The translations under genes were made by a program, and so were the position numbers. 64,000 nucleotides of DNA, from the NCBI GenBank assembly GCA_037954235.1, contig JBBMOA010000018.1:12324501-12388500 (forward strand). Direction: 5' to 3'. Of the stretch, positions 47,291 through 59,035 are shown piece by piece. The stretch is from Aulostomus chinensis. Its lineage: Eukaryota > Chordata > Actinopteri > Syngnathiformes > Aulostomidae. The notes below the pieces were generated by a model. That model had not been told where the DNA came from. It worked only from the letters and a program-made list of their open reading frames with translations, and searched no databases. Positions within the stretch are counted from its first letter, which is position 1; the number at the start of each line of letters is the position of its first letter.

Positions 47291-50200
47291 AATTAGTCAA
47301 ATTATTGCAATCATGTAAGATTAGTCATTGACGCACACGCCAGAGGGTAGTGGGATGTGGGCATCCTGCAAACTGCCATATATACAAAACTCAAATACTA
47401 CAACACTTTGGAAGTCTGTTCCAGTATTTTGGCTCCTAAACCAATAGACCACACACCTGCAGACGATGTGTCACATCGGCACCTCGGGATCAACGCAAAC
47501 ATCTGCTCCGTCTGGATGAGCATTTCAAACCAACCACTTAACATCTGATGAAGTGTGTGGTTTGAATGAACAAAGATTCTCTGCACAGATGCCTCAAAAC
47601 AACCAGGATAACAACCAAGGACAAAATTCCCTATTATTTTCCACCACGTAAGAATTGTAAAGCTGTTGATAGACACTCGCGAGAAATATTATTTTGGCTG
47701 ACAGGATTCCAAATAACTGGAGAAGAACATTGCTTTTTTCCTCTCAACATAGATTGATACCTTTGAAGATATAAATAACACTGAAATTAGTTTAGAAATC
47801 GAGTGGTTGTAGTTCTTTATATCCACAGTAACAGCATGCAGCTACCGTTTTGTGTCTAACTGATCCAAAATGGCAGCTACATTTATAAATCACTGAGATA
47901 TGGTCCAAAGAAGTCTGTGCGCCTTCTTTTTATGCCTATGATGACTATGAACTAGTTTCCAAAGAAAAATCTTTTATTCAAAACAAATCAATAGGCATAC
48001 GCACCGTCTGCGGTCCAGACTGTGTTGACCACAAGAAGCACTAAAACACAAAAACTGAGCTGAAAATTCCTGGATGACGGTTGTTCCAGACTTTAAAATA
48101 AAGGATTCAGATTTGTTGAGGTCAAGGAACAGGGCAAAAAAAAAAAAAAAGTTCATTCCAAAATAACAACCTCGCATTGCTTATGCAAGTGGTATCAACA
48201 TCTATGCCAAAAATCCTGTTCCTGGGTCTTTTTTGTTCAGGCATGACTGACGGGACACATAAACCACTCACTAATTATAGTAGGATTTTGGAGAGTTTCT
48301 GAAAGTACACTTAGGTCTTCAATTTGGTTAAATGGTTTATGACTTTTGTGCTTTTTGCCTGTGACTGGATGCCATGCACATTCCACAAAAGAGCATATAG
48401 ACTGCCCTTTTTTAAAAAAAATCACTTTCTCTCCTCTTTTCTCCTTTTATTTGCGACATTGAGCAGCAGAATTGTCACAAATAAGAAGAACACATACACA
48501 AACAACACTGTTGGGTTCAAAGCTGTGGAAATATCAGGACCACTTTGAGATAAGTCTTACAGAGTGTTAACAAACGGTTGTAAGTGCATTATTACTTGCA
48601 TTTTAAGCATTTCGTTAACCATCAATTAAGAGATGTCAGTTAATTATATGTTAATTTCCCATACATCATTGCAAGATCACTATTTGGCAACATCAAGGTT
48701 TTGCTACACGTCAACATTTTTATTCATCGCCAGGAGGTTAAATAGGTTTGGATGCTGCTATTTTACCACTTTGTGAGTCAGCAGATACCCCCCCACACAC
48801 ACACACACACTTTTATCTTAAATTTGTTGTTCTTCCATCCTGAGTGTCATTTTGTTGTCTCTTCCAGGTATGCATTGTGTACTTTACCCATGTAGTCGAC
48901 CTTCAGCCAATGACCGAAGCAAATAGAAATGAGTTGGTAACACATTTTGCAGCGATATGTTGATAACGCAAACGCTCGCATGTTGAAAATTGAACTCGCA
49001 CACTTTCATGTGTTCTCCTTCTTTCCGTCTCACTTGGCCTACGAAGTACATCACTGCGTTTCCCTTCCTCTTGGATTTTTTTTTTTTATCTCCTCTTTGT
49101 GTTTGCAAAATAGATCAAATAAATGTGATGACAGTTGCCGACCGCAAGTTAATTTCCTGCAAATGTAATAACTCTCACATCGTAGAATTCAACATAAACC
49201 TCTTGGTATTATCTTCTAAAATAAGGAAAATACACTGTTGTGTCCTTGTATTGTGTCCTATTGCTGTTCTTGGGGAAAGTATAGACACCAGAGTGTGAAT
49301 TACTTTTTGAAGTTGCTCACATTTCCCCACTGGCTGAGGATTATGCTGTGTTGTGGAATTCAGAGAGGATCACTGATGTCGTGGATGGAAATCAGAGACT
49401 ATAGTCTGCTCTTTCTGTCTTTCACTTTTTTTTAACGTTCTCCCTCTGAGGCAAAGGCTGACTTTTTTTTTTTTTTAAGGACAATCAATTTCACACCAGC
49501 TTATTCAAATGAAAAAAGGAAAAATAAAATTGAGTTAAAGTTTGAAAATGTTTTGCTGTATGTTTGCACTGGCAGAGAGGAATGCAGAATATCCGTGATC
49601 ACGCGTTAACACACCTTCATCGCGTTCATTTTTCAACCCTCGGGCCGCGTGCCAATTAGCTCACACCAGAGGATATTCATTTCATCCACGGCGCAGTGGG
49701 AAATCATAGACAGAGCTATTATTCACTCTTCATACCGTCATATTAACCTTGCGCTCGGATCATCAGGGATTCATCACCGTACTCAGGTCGTAGACAAACC
49801 TGTTGAACTTGGAATCCAGTAAGTGCCGTTACCCATAGTCCTCAGCTGGTTCTGCTCACTGCAGGGCCTGTTTACGTCCGGGAGCCGCTTCAATTCAATA
49901 ATGCACTTGAGGTACGACTTTGTCCTCAAATTTTATATTTATAGATGATCAATTTTAATCCCACATCAGGCAGCGTCCAAGTCAAATACACACACCTGGC
50001 ACATGCGAGGGGACAGCTGCACGCCGTCGACTCCATCTCATCAGTTTATAGGGGATTATAATGCTCAACTCTGATTCATCAGACTAATAGATAGAAAGTC
50101 CAAAGAAGATCCTGCACTGTAGTCAATACCTCTGACTGGTCAACAACAACAACAACAACAGCTGCAGTAGAATACGGTTGTATCGCACAAAGCCTGCTCA

Positions 50201-52475
50201 TCTGCATTTGTTCACGAATACTGTTTCATTTGCTATGGAAGAAATTGGAGGCACGCACGCCAACTCCCTCTGGGTAATTTCCATTTAAAGTTGCTTAAAT
50301 CTGCACTGTGTATAAATGAGGACAATACTGAGAGGATTGGTGTGCAGCTCTCTTAGGGGGCACCAAAGAAAGAAAATATAAAATGAGTACTTTTCAAGAC
50401 AACTTTGGTAATTACGTATCAACTTTCCATTCCAGATGAAAATTAAGGGGGAAAATATATATCTGCAAGATAAACGCATAATGAAAGAGTGGGTGTTTAT
50501 AATAGACACTTGTGTTTTTGCTCCGTATGAGAACTTTATGGCAACCCTCTCTTGGGAATGAAGAAGATAGTGTTTGAAATGTAGTTTGCTTATTTCAGAG
50601 TGGTATTATATATAATGAATAAATTGTAGAATAACTCGTGTTTGAATGTCTGAGAGAATCTGGAATTGGCAGATATTAAGTAAAACAAAAAAACCTTGGT
50701 GCCCTCCCCCCCCTTTGGATAGAGGTTAATTTTTGCGTTTAATTTTCAGTAAAAAAAAGTTTTTAGGACTGCAAACCCGCCCCCGTACCCCTGCATCTGG
50801 ATAGTATATGATTTAAGAGGCTGCAACTTCTTGCAACTTGAGAACCACACTGATATAAAGAACAAGTATATTTGTGGAAAAAAGGAGCCAAACTCATAAA
50901 TACAGGAGGAGTTGAAAACAATTCCGTAATAACAGCAAGGATTCATGGTCATTTATGGCGTCTACACCTCCATAAACCAGGTGTCGATTCATTCCTCTCT
51001 TTTTTTTGGGCTCTCCTCCGACTTTATGTGACTTCATCATATCATTTATATAATACATGGCAGTGCAGGCTAATTCACAGTATCCTGCGGTGTTCTGTTG
51101 AGCATTTACAGTAAATGTGTGATGTTTGCATGTAAATATGTGTCATGTATTATTTTTATTGGCCAGTATGTTGCCAAAAAGCACGTTTGGCGAATATTCA
51201 GAAAAATATTTTACAAATGTTTTTGTCTACAGTCCAGCTTTCCCGTCCCTCAGAAGAGTCCTCCTACCTGTGCAACATTTGATTTGGAAGTAATGAACCC
51301 AAAGAAGCCACTGTTATTGTGGTGTGCTGATGCTTTCAACAAAATATGGTAAAAACACTCACTAACTGTACCCTGTGGTGCTATGCATATCTGTGATGGA
51401 TATCAGCAGCCGCTCACAATCTGTTCTCTCACCTTCCCCTCACAAGAAAGAGGGAGAGATCAAATTAGTTAATCCTCACAAAAACTTTTCTTTCCACTTT
51501 TAGCGTGTTCAGCACAAAGTGTTGATCAATGCTGTTAGATACCCCGTCTTATAGTCTAAGCCCTGGCACCACTTCACATCAGATGAAAGCAACCACGATT
51601 TGCCATGAATCAGCATTTAGCCAACTCCACAACCTTGGGACATTAGTGGACCTTCAGATATCACCGTACAACATCTTAACAGTTTCCTTTATATTAACCT
51701 CAAAAGGTTTGATACAGCAATTAAAGAAAAAAAAACACCAGCCTATAATGATTTACATAATTAGGCATCACCTCAAACAATAAATGCCACTGGTGGTACC
51801 TGTCATTAGTACAACAAGCATTTCTAAAAATTACAGTTGGGTATCGAAATGAAGGCACAGTTCTATGTTTCATTTTTCTTTTCGGTATTGATTACAGGTT
51901 TATTGTGGCTCTATTTTTGTTTAGTTTTTTTTTTTATTATGTCTGCAGCATTTCCTTTAAAAAACAACACGTAACTTATGCCAAATTAATCACACTCAGT
52001 GACCTCTTATGTTTCTCATTCTTAAACTAAAGGGAATTTCAGTTTGGTTTTCATCCACTTTTGATCACTGACGTCCAGCTGTTTGCGTGCCCTAGCTAGC
52101 ACACTAACAGTGGGTGTTTGGCAGTGGGCAGCAGCACTAGCCGATGTTCAGCTCGTCGCTTCCTGAACTATAGAACATTCTACTCATTGACTCATTCATA
52201 ACTGTAACTGCAGCCAAAAGTTTTGCTTCAACATTGTCTGCAACAAAGGGTGTACATGTTGTTGTAGGACAGGGGATGTACGTCTCTGGTGCTGTTGAGT
52301 CTTGGAAGAGGGACCAAATTTAAGTCCAATCTATGCTGGAATCTTGAGAGTTGAATTAAGTTCTTCACACAAATGTAGTTATTCAAATTTTATTTTATTA
52401 AACTAATGCAGCATTTGCTGCATTTCTTCCTGTACTCAACCCCAAAACAGGTTTGCACCCCTCACTCTGCAAGAC
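47291..52475. other. Non-coding stretch, few simple repeats
   Basis: Holds CA at 48788-48810 after a C8 run, CAA units at 50141-50160, and T runs near 49078 and 49463. About 49570-49990 is low-repeat and unique-looking. No exon, RNA gene or mobile element recognised. Confidence 0.6.
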
Positions 52476-53095
52476 CAAATGCCAACTAGCACATGATAAA
52501 AGCAGGCAAGGAAAAGCTAAAAGCCAGCTAATATATGATAAACAACAGCTTTTGTTAGTTAAATGATGGCTAATGCACAATAAATGCTGGCTAGGACAAG
52601 CTAAACCCAGCTATTACATGCTTAACACAGGCTAAGACAAGCTAAACACAGCTATCATATGCTTAACACAGGCTAAGACAAGCTAAACCCAGCTATCATA
52701 TGCTAAACACGGGCCAGGAAAACCTAAACCTAGCTATTACATGCTTAACACAGGCTAAGACAAGCTAAACACAGCTATCATATGCTTAACACAGGCTAAG
52801 ACAAGCTAAACCCAGCTATCATATGCTAAACGCGGGCCAGGAAAACCTAAACCTAGCTATTACATGCTTAACACAGGCTAAGACAAGCTAAACACAGCTA
52901 TCATATGCTTAACACAGGCTAAGCTAAACCTAGCTATCACATGCTTAACAGGGGCTAGGACAAGCTAAACCCAGCAATCACATGGTAGATGCAGGCTAGG
53001 ATGAGCTTAATGCTGGCTATCACACACTAAACACAGGCTAGGACAAGCTAACCGACAGGGAGTATAATCTGAACACCAGCTAGCACAAGCATACA
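52476..53095 (+). repeat. Minisatellite: 41-bp monomers, 123-bp higher-order unit
   Basis: The core consists of 41-bp monomers starting at 52588, 52629, 52670, 52711, 52752, 52793, 52834, 52875 and 52916, then 52952 (after a 5-bp deletion), 52993 and 53035. Monomers fall into types A, B and C, ordered A-B-C-A-B-C-A. The two full 123-bp ABC units (52629-52751 and 52752-52874) differ at one position, and all three A monomers are identical. Each monomer is itself two related halves of 21 and 20 bp (GGCTAAGACAAGCTAAACAC and AGCTATCATATGCTTAACAC). Flanking monomers are increasingly diverged, as expected for an array that renews itself from the centre. Confidence 0.95.
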
Positions 53096-54349
53096 ACCAT
53101 TGTTAGTCATCTCACCATCCAGCAGAAAGCACACCAACTCCACAATCACACTTAACTCGTACTCTGGAACAAGATTTATCCACTTGCAGTTTCACCTCAG
53201 TAGAGCTGTATTTTTTTTTTCAGCAACTCTGTTTGCCATTTTCTCAGGAATCCACTTGCAATTACCTCCAGACCAGAAAACTAAACACAAACTTTGAAAT
53301 ACAGGGGGCAGCCACCACACATGCTCCATAAGGGCTGATTGAGCCACATTAATTTTCTGTAGGGAAATGCTGCAGACTCTACCTATAAAATTTTTGCTTT
53401 GAATATGAGTGTCATTAAAACCCTACGCAGCACTCCTCAATAACACTTATGAATGCTGTTTACTCCAGGGAAAAGCAGCTGTGTTTGGGAATCAACTAAC
53501 ACACTATATGGATAATGCTCCTTGCTTCAAAAATTTTTGGGGCTATGTACGATATTAAGAAAAGAGGGAAAATATGGGTTGAATGAAACATGAAAGGAAA
53601 GGGTGTGTGCTTGTTTGATTGTGAGTGATATGTATCAACTTCTTCTTCCAAGCAGGGCATATTATAATCAGCTTGGAGCCTAGGGATTCACACAGTGAAC
53701 ATGTGAGGAAGCCAAGCTGGTGAGTCCGGATTTGCCTGGATCAGACAGCGACAGAGGGGAAAAAACAAAAAAATAATAATAATTCCCTACGTGTTCGATA
53801 TATGGAACAATACATGAGCTATGAAGCTGCACAACCTGTTATAATCTTACTTCCTGCCTAATAAGAAATAAAGTTGTGTTGTTGTTGTTTTTTTCCGAGC
53901 TCTGTTTGTGTCTCAGTACACAGACTAACATTCTGCCGCTCTGTGTGTGCGTCTTGTTAAATGTCTTGGCCTTCAGAGGAAGCCTGCGGGAATCCCTAGG
54001 CTGTCAGCTTCTCGGGACCCCAGGGACTAGCCGGAGCCCGGGATGCATCACTCACAAGCTTCAGGGAGAAATCTTTGATGATCCTTTACTGTTAGGAACA
54101 ACTGTCAATACACAGCCTATAGAACTAGGGTTTTAACTCTTTCCCTGCCATTGATTTGATGAGATGAGATTTTCTGGTGATAAATGTTGTCGCTGTCATG
54201 TGTGCTGTTGTGCATATCGTGAGAGAAAACTGCAGGTCCAAGTCCATCAATCTAGAGATGCAGCAGATGGATCAATGTTGCAGTTCTCTAGCGAGACGGT
54301 GGCAGAGTACCAGGCTGATGTAGGGGCACTAGTCAGGTCTTATTGGTGA
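53096..54349. other. Non-coding stretch, nothing recognised
   Basis: No repeat or exon identified apart from short T and A tracts. Confidence 0.6.
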
Positions 54350-54650
54350 TAGCGACATATTAACCCATGATAAATGGATATTATCTTATCACAAAACAAC
54401 AAGTTCTATAACGGTGTGATAACATGAACGTCTTTCATGTTTAATGGAGATATTACCTCAACATAATGAGGACTTTTGTGTTATGATTAAGAAATAATAT
54501 CCTTTTATCATGTGCTTGTCATCTTATGATAACTAGATAAGTTTAGTAGTGTTAATAGCATGTTATTACCATGACATTATCGACCTAATTATCTCATAAT
54601 AACGAGGTAATATCCCTGTGTGATGGCTTATCACAAGATAAGTAGATGTT
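54350..54650. repeat. GATA/TTATC-rich segment, possible decayed MITE
   Basis: About a dozen GATAA/TTATC words occur in 300 bp, including TTATCTCATAATAACGAG, which resembles a self-complementary word I recall from fish MITEs. TCTTATCACAA near 54374 and CTTATCACAAGATAAG near 54628 bound the segment. It may be a decayed inverted-repeat element, or a fortuitous cluster of GATA-factor-type sites. Confidence 0.35.
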
Positions 54651-56760
54651 ACTTCAGGCATTAAACAAACTGCAGTGCAACTGTGTTGGCTCGGTCAGGA
54701 CAGAAGTGGGTATAAATCAGTCGTTCGGTGATCAGCCTGAATGTTTGAATTGTTTCCTCTCACGCAAACAAACTGTGACCACACTTAACTGTCAGGTGAA
54801 AATACAGCATTGCTGTACAATGGTTCCGTCTGCTGCTCAGTCGAGGCAAAACATTAGGCTGACAGCCATCACAACCAAACTGTGATATATAGAATATGAT
54901 CTCAGCCTCCAATAACCAATTTCACTGACACAGATGCGGCTCCACTGTGCACACATATTGGTGGCATATCCCATCTCAGAATCTCAGCCCAACTACCTGG
55001 GGACCTTCATTTGCTGCCTCATATATCACAAAGATAACAAAAAAACATTTTTTGGGGGTGGGGTGCAGCAGACAGGGGGATGCCTATTCTGTTACCTGAC
55101 AACATCAATAACAAATGGAGAGTCTTCCTGTGTACAACACCATTTTTTCAAGAAGATAAAGTATCAGAATCTGAACTTGTGAATGAGATCAATCAAAAAT
55201 CGAATAAGCGGTCTTTTTTTCTAAATCCTTCAATTTGCGGCCTTCCTTTTTGATGGCTCAGAGGTAGAGAATGAAATGAGGATACGAAACGTAGGAAGTA
55301 GGACATGATAACGACTGTGACCTGGGAAAGGTCATACAGTGTAGCCATACTGCCAGCAGCCTCTCCCGCCCGCATGAGTCTCCGAGACAAACACGCAGAT
55401 AAAGTGGAATTCGTGCTTAGTGCATGTGTAGTCATTTCCATACAGGCGCTGGGAGGTGTCCGTTACAGTCTCACATCATTAATCATGATTTGAGAATATG
55501 TGTATTTTTACTTACCACACATCTGAAATATAAAAGCAATTGAGATGAGCACAGCAGCACAATTGCTAACACACAAAATGGACAAATTGGTTGCTGATTT
55601 TTTTTTTTAATTCCTGCAGGCGAGGGAAGACTTTAACAGCAAGCCCCAGGGTGAATCAGGTGCATGCTTTGATCGGTTGTATGGAAAACTGATTTGATAA
55701 TGTTGACTGTCGGCTAGCTTCATCCCCGTTGGTCTTTGTAGTGCATGAAAGAAGCTAACAAGACTGCTGACGTATACGTCAGTCTTACATGTATAGATGA
55801 GAGACGAAGATAAATACAAAATAAAAGCGCGACAGTACAGAAGTGATGCTACTGGTGTAAAGCAGACAGATGTTAGCTTGATGGACAGAGAGTTCAAAGG
55901 GAAACAGCCAGAGGGGAAATGCCTGAATTCAGCAAATCCACAACAATGGAGCAAAGTAACACAGCTGTGAAGGCGAAAAAAAAAAAACAAAACAAAAAAA
56001 AAACCACCCTCCTGGGACCTCAAATATGGTGCATCCTTTACCTTTGAAGCATGAGTGCCCTGCCAATTATGCAAAGTTCTGTTCCTCTAGGATAAAAAAA
56101 GTCACCAGCGCCAGTGTTTGCAGCTCACTGGTAAAGACGAGGAAAGCTTTTCTTTTAGCTCAGTGACATCTGACATGTAATGTCGTAGAAAACTGTTTTC
56201 TCCTCCTGGGCTGGAAACAATGACCCAGAGTGACACCGGAGAACCACGCCATGGATCATTTTAAAAATCGTGAGGTGGTCCCCTCAAAAGGTGGGGGAGA
56301 GGATTATGCATCAAGATCACCAGTACTTCTGCAGTGGAGAACATAGACCCCTTACCAGCCTACTTTAACCACATGATCCTCTCACGCCAGGAATATGGGT
56401 ACCTATCAGGAATTGATAATTCCATGTCACAGTCAAACCATGTAATCTCCATAAATAGATTCTGCATATAAACACATATTTGTAGGCAAGGGTGTAAAAG
56501 GCAGGGAAGCGTCTGGTTTCTGTTTGAGTAGCTTTGACCAATCAAATTTGAGCCTGTGCAGTGCGAAAGAGATGAAAAACAATGGTCGAAATGTAAAGTT
56601 GAAAAAGTGGCTTTGGTCTAATGATTTAACAAAGCCAGTGTAATGGTTTTAAACTATAAAATGAGTGTAAACCAGTGACTTCTGAAACCATTCGCTCGTA
56701 TTTGTCATCTTTCAACTCCATGCAAACGTCTCGCTGGCTTCACTCATCATTTTTTAATGA
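54651..56760. other. Non-coding stretch, nothing recognised
   Basis: A 155-codon minus frame (55607-56074) runs through an A-rich tract and has no known domain. Nothing else was recognised. Confidence 0.55.
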
Positions 56761-56768
56761 GTCGGCAT

Positions 56769-56822
56769 CGGTCCGATGCAGGAAACAGATGTTCGTATCG
56801 GTCTTGTTGCTGCATCGGACCG
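56769..56822. repeat. Inverted repeat, 12-bp perfect arms
   Basis: CGGTCCGATGCA (56769-56780) and TGCATCGGACCG (56811-56822) are exact complements around a 30-nt loop. ATCGG/CCGAT words recur up to about 57030, which recalls hAT-type element ends in fish, but no transposase or clear termini are present. Confidence 0.6.
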
Positions 56823-57006
56823 CCCCGTCATTTTTCCATTTTTTCCTGTTCTCCTTTCAAGCCTCGGTGTTTGCATGTACTTTTCCAGTATATGGGAGAT
56901 TGATTTTTGATTATCATACGTGGATTTTTTCATACAGATTTTGACATCAGTAAATTATCTCTTGTCGGCCAAGACCCTCAACACTTACACCTGTGTACAG
57001 CCTCGG

Positions 57007-57185
57007 CCGAAATATTCACATCGGTGCATCACTATGTATGTTTGGAAGTATGTACGTATGCACGTACTGTACGTACATATGTATGTATGTATGTAAGTAA
57101 TCTGTGTGTCCATGGGGATCAGAGTGGACCGAAATGCTCACATCGGTGCATCACTATGTATCTCTGGAAGTATGTACGGTTGTAC

Positions 57186-57216
<31 letters not shown>

Positions 57217-57250
57217 TGTATGTATGTACCTTTCTATGTATGTATAATGT
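57007..57250 (+). repeat. 122-bp tandem duplication plus (TATG)n
   Basis: CCGAAAT, then TCACATCGGTGCATCACT, GGAAGTATGTACG and (TATG)n form a unit starting at 57007 and again at 57129, a 122-bp period. The second copy has the longer tetranucleotide run (57187-57228). The open frames across it are pure Tyr/Met/Cys/Val repeats. Confidence 0.85.
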
Positions 57251-58671
57251 ACACTGATCCAATTGTCTATAAGTAAATGTATTATTGTTATTTTGTACCC
57301 CACACCATAATTGTGGTCTAGAGTCAATAAACTGAATCTGAATCAGACCAGTAAATTCTATCCATTCAATATACTGTATATAGTTTGGGCCCACTTGTTA
57401 GATTATGGATTTGGGACGTAGTCCTCATAAACTGGGCCATTTTCATTCAATTAAAAAACTGCAAGAAATAACTGCACCTACATGCCCTTGCATATCAGAA
57501 AAAAATGAGCTCATAAATATTAGAACAGTATAAGCGTGCAATCACGTAAGTGAAGGTATCATTTTACCTGGTAGGAACAGTATAAACACTTCATATAACG
57601 CCTGATGTGTGTTGTGCACATTTATAAGGATAGCTGGTGTTGTGCTTTATGCAGTCAAAGTCACTGTATGCAGGCAACCTTAACCGCCGCATCATTAGAC
57701 ACATACAGTAAAAGAGCAGAGACTTAAAGGAGGTAAACAAAGCAGAGTAGACTAGTAAGCAAAACTCTCTTCCCAGAAACCCATCTGGTAAATGTTCTTT
57801 AAACCTCATCCAGTCTGACTTCAGTAGGTCTTTAATGCTTTTTCTGTTCAGTTTTTTTTTTTTTTTTGTGGCAAGCTTGAAAGCAACACGGCTGCAGGCA
57901 GTTTCTGCAAACAAGTCCATGTTTTAATAATTTATCAAGAGTGATACATTAAGCGAAAACACAGTATTATAAAAGGATGAAATAAAAGAGGCAAACCTAG
58001 ACCAATTATTCAAAGAGAAAGTCGCGCTAACAGACCGATTAAGGAGGTTGTTGCAAGGATATTTCCATTCATCACTGTGGTTTTTTTTTTCTGGTTTCGT
58101 TTTTTTTTTTTTTTTACTGGAGGTGTATCAACTTCACGGAGAGATTTTTATTAAGTTGATCAGAGAAGAGAGGGACAGCGCCTCGATTTTCGATGAAAAC
58201 CAGGTCGATATACTAGCTGGTGCTTTGTTCCTTAAAGCAGACAAAAAGTTGTCAGATGAATGAACACATAAGAACAACACGAGAAAATGAAAGTTGAGAG
58301 TCGTCTGTCTCGATTGTCTGACAAACACTCGGTCCTTTAAGAACAATTGAGCCACCACACACTGGAGGTCTGGTGAGTGCTTGTGTTTGCCCTCATCATA
58401 TTACATTTACCGTCAATCTGGCTCAGAACAAAGAGACGGGGGCTGCAATTCCCAGCTCATATTTTTAAATCCAAAACAATAAGAAGATTCATATGAGAAG
58501 GTGTGCGAATTGTTCAGACATACGTAGGCCTTGTAGCATCTGAAATATTAAAAAAGAAAAGGACTGCTGGAGAAAATGGAAAAGGAAAGAGTACAATTTA
58601 TTTCCCATTTCTTAAACATTCACCTTGGATACATAGCCACTGAACACAGCTTTCACATTACACTGACAGAA

Positions 58672-58723
58672 ACGCACGCACGCACGCACGCACGCACGCA
58701 CACACTCAGACACACACACACAC
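58672..58723. repeat. (CGCA)n-(CA)n microsatellite
   Basis: CGCA tetranucleotides (58672-58700) followed by interrupted CA. Most of it alternates purine and pyrimidine. Confidence 0.93.
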
Positions 58724-58773
58724 CAAGGTCAAACGTTAAAGTATAAATTTGTCTGTTGCGCAGCGATGGAAAC

Positions 58774-58786
58774 CCTCCAGAGGGCG
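58774..58786 (+). promoter_or_regulatory. CTCF-like motif
   Basis: CCTCCAGAGGGCG matches the CTCF core at 12 of 13 positions and includes the strong AGAGGGCG part. Not shown to be bound. Confidence 0.3.
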
Positions 58787-59035
58787 TTTCATCCAAGATC
58801 TAACTGGTCTGTCCCTGACCTTGAGCCAGTACCAAACACCCACAGAGATGGCGAGGGGCTGCGCCGGCTTGTGTGAAAAATTCACGCCATTTGTATCTGG
58901 TCTAATAGCAGTGACAAGCCACTGATCTCAGAATGGAAAAAAATACATGAGGGTGGAGAACAAGAGATACGGGTCTTGATTTTGCTTTTAGGCGATCAAA
59001 GGGAGGAATGTTTCTTTTTGGCAAGTCTGTAGCCA

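Larger units (their letters stand above)
57251..59020. other. Non-coding stretch, simple repeats
   Basis: T runs at about 57851-57866 and 58081-58115. An AATAAA-like GTCAATAAACTGAATCTG occurs near 57323 without a poly-A tract. No exon recognised. Confidence 0.55.

Noticed and set aside
55607..56074. 155-codon open frame on the minus strand
   Set aside because: Runs through an A-rich tract giving a Phe-rich stretch. No domain, no splice context.
57040..57250. CRISPR-like array
   Set aside because: Repeats are direct tetranucleotides and a single 122-bp duplication. There are no regular repeat-spacer units, and the genome is eukaryotic.
56907..57257. 116-codon open frame rich in Tyr, Met, Cys and Val
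   Set aside because: Translation of the TATG repeat and the 122-bp duplication.
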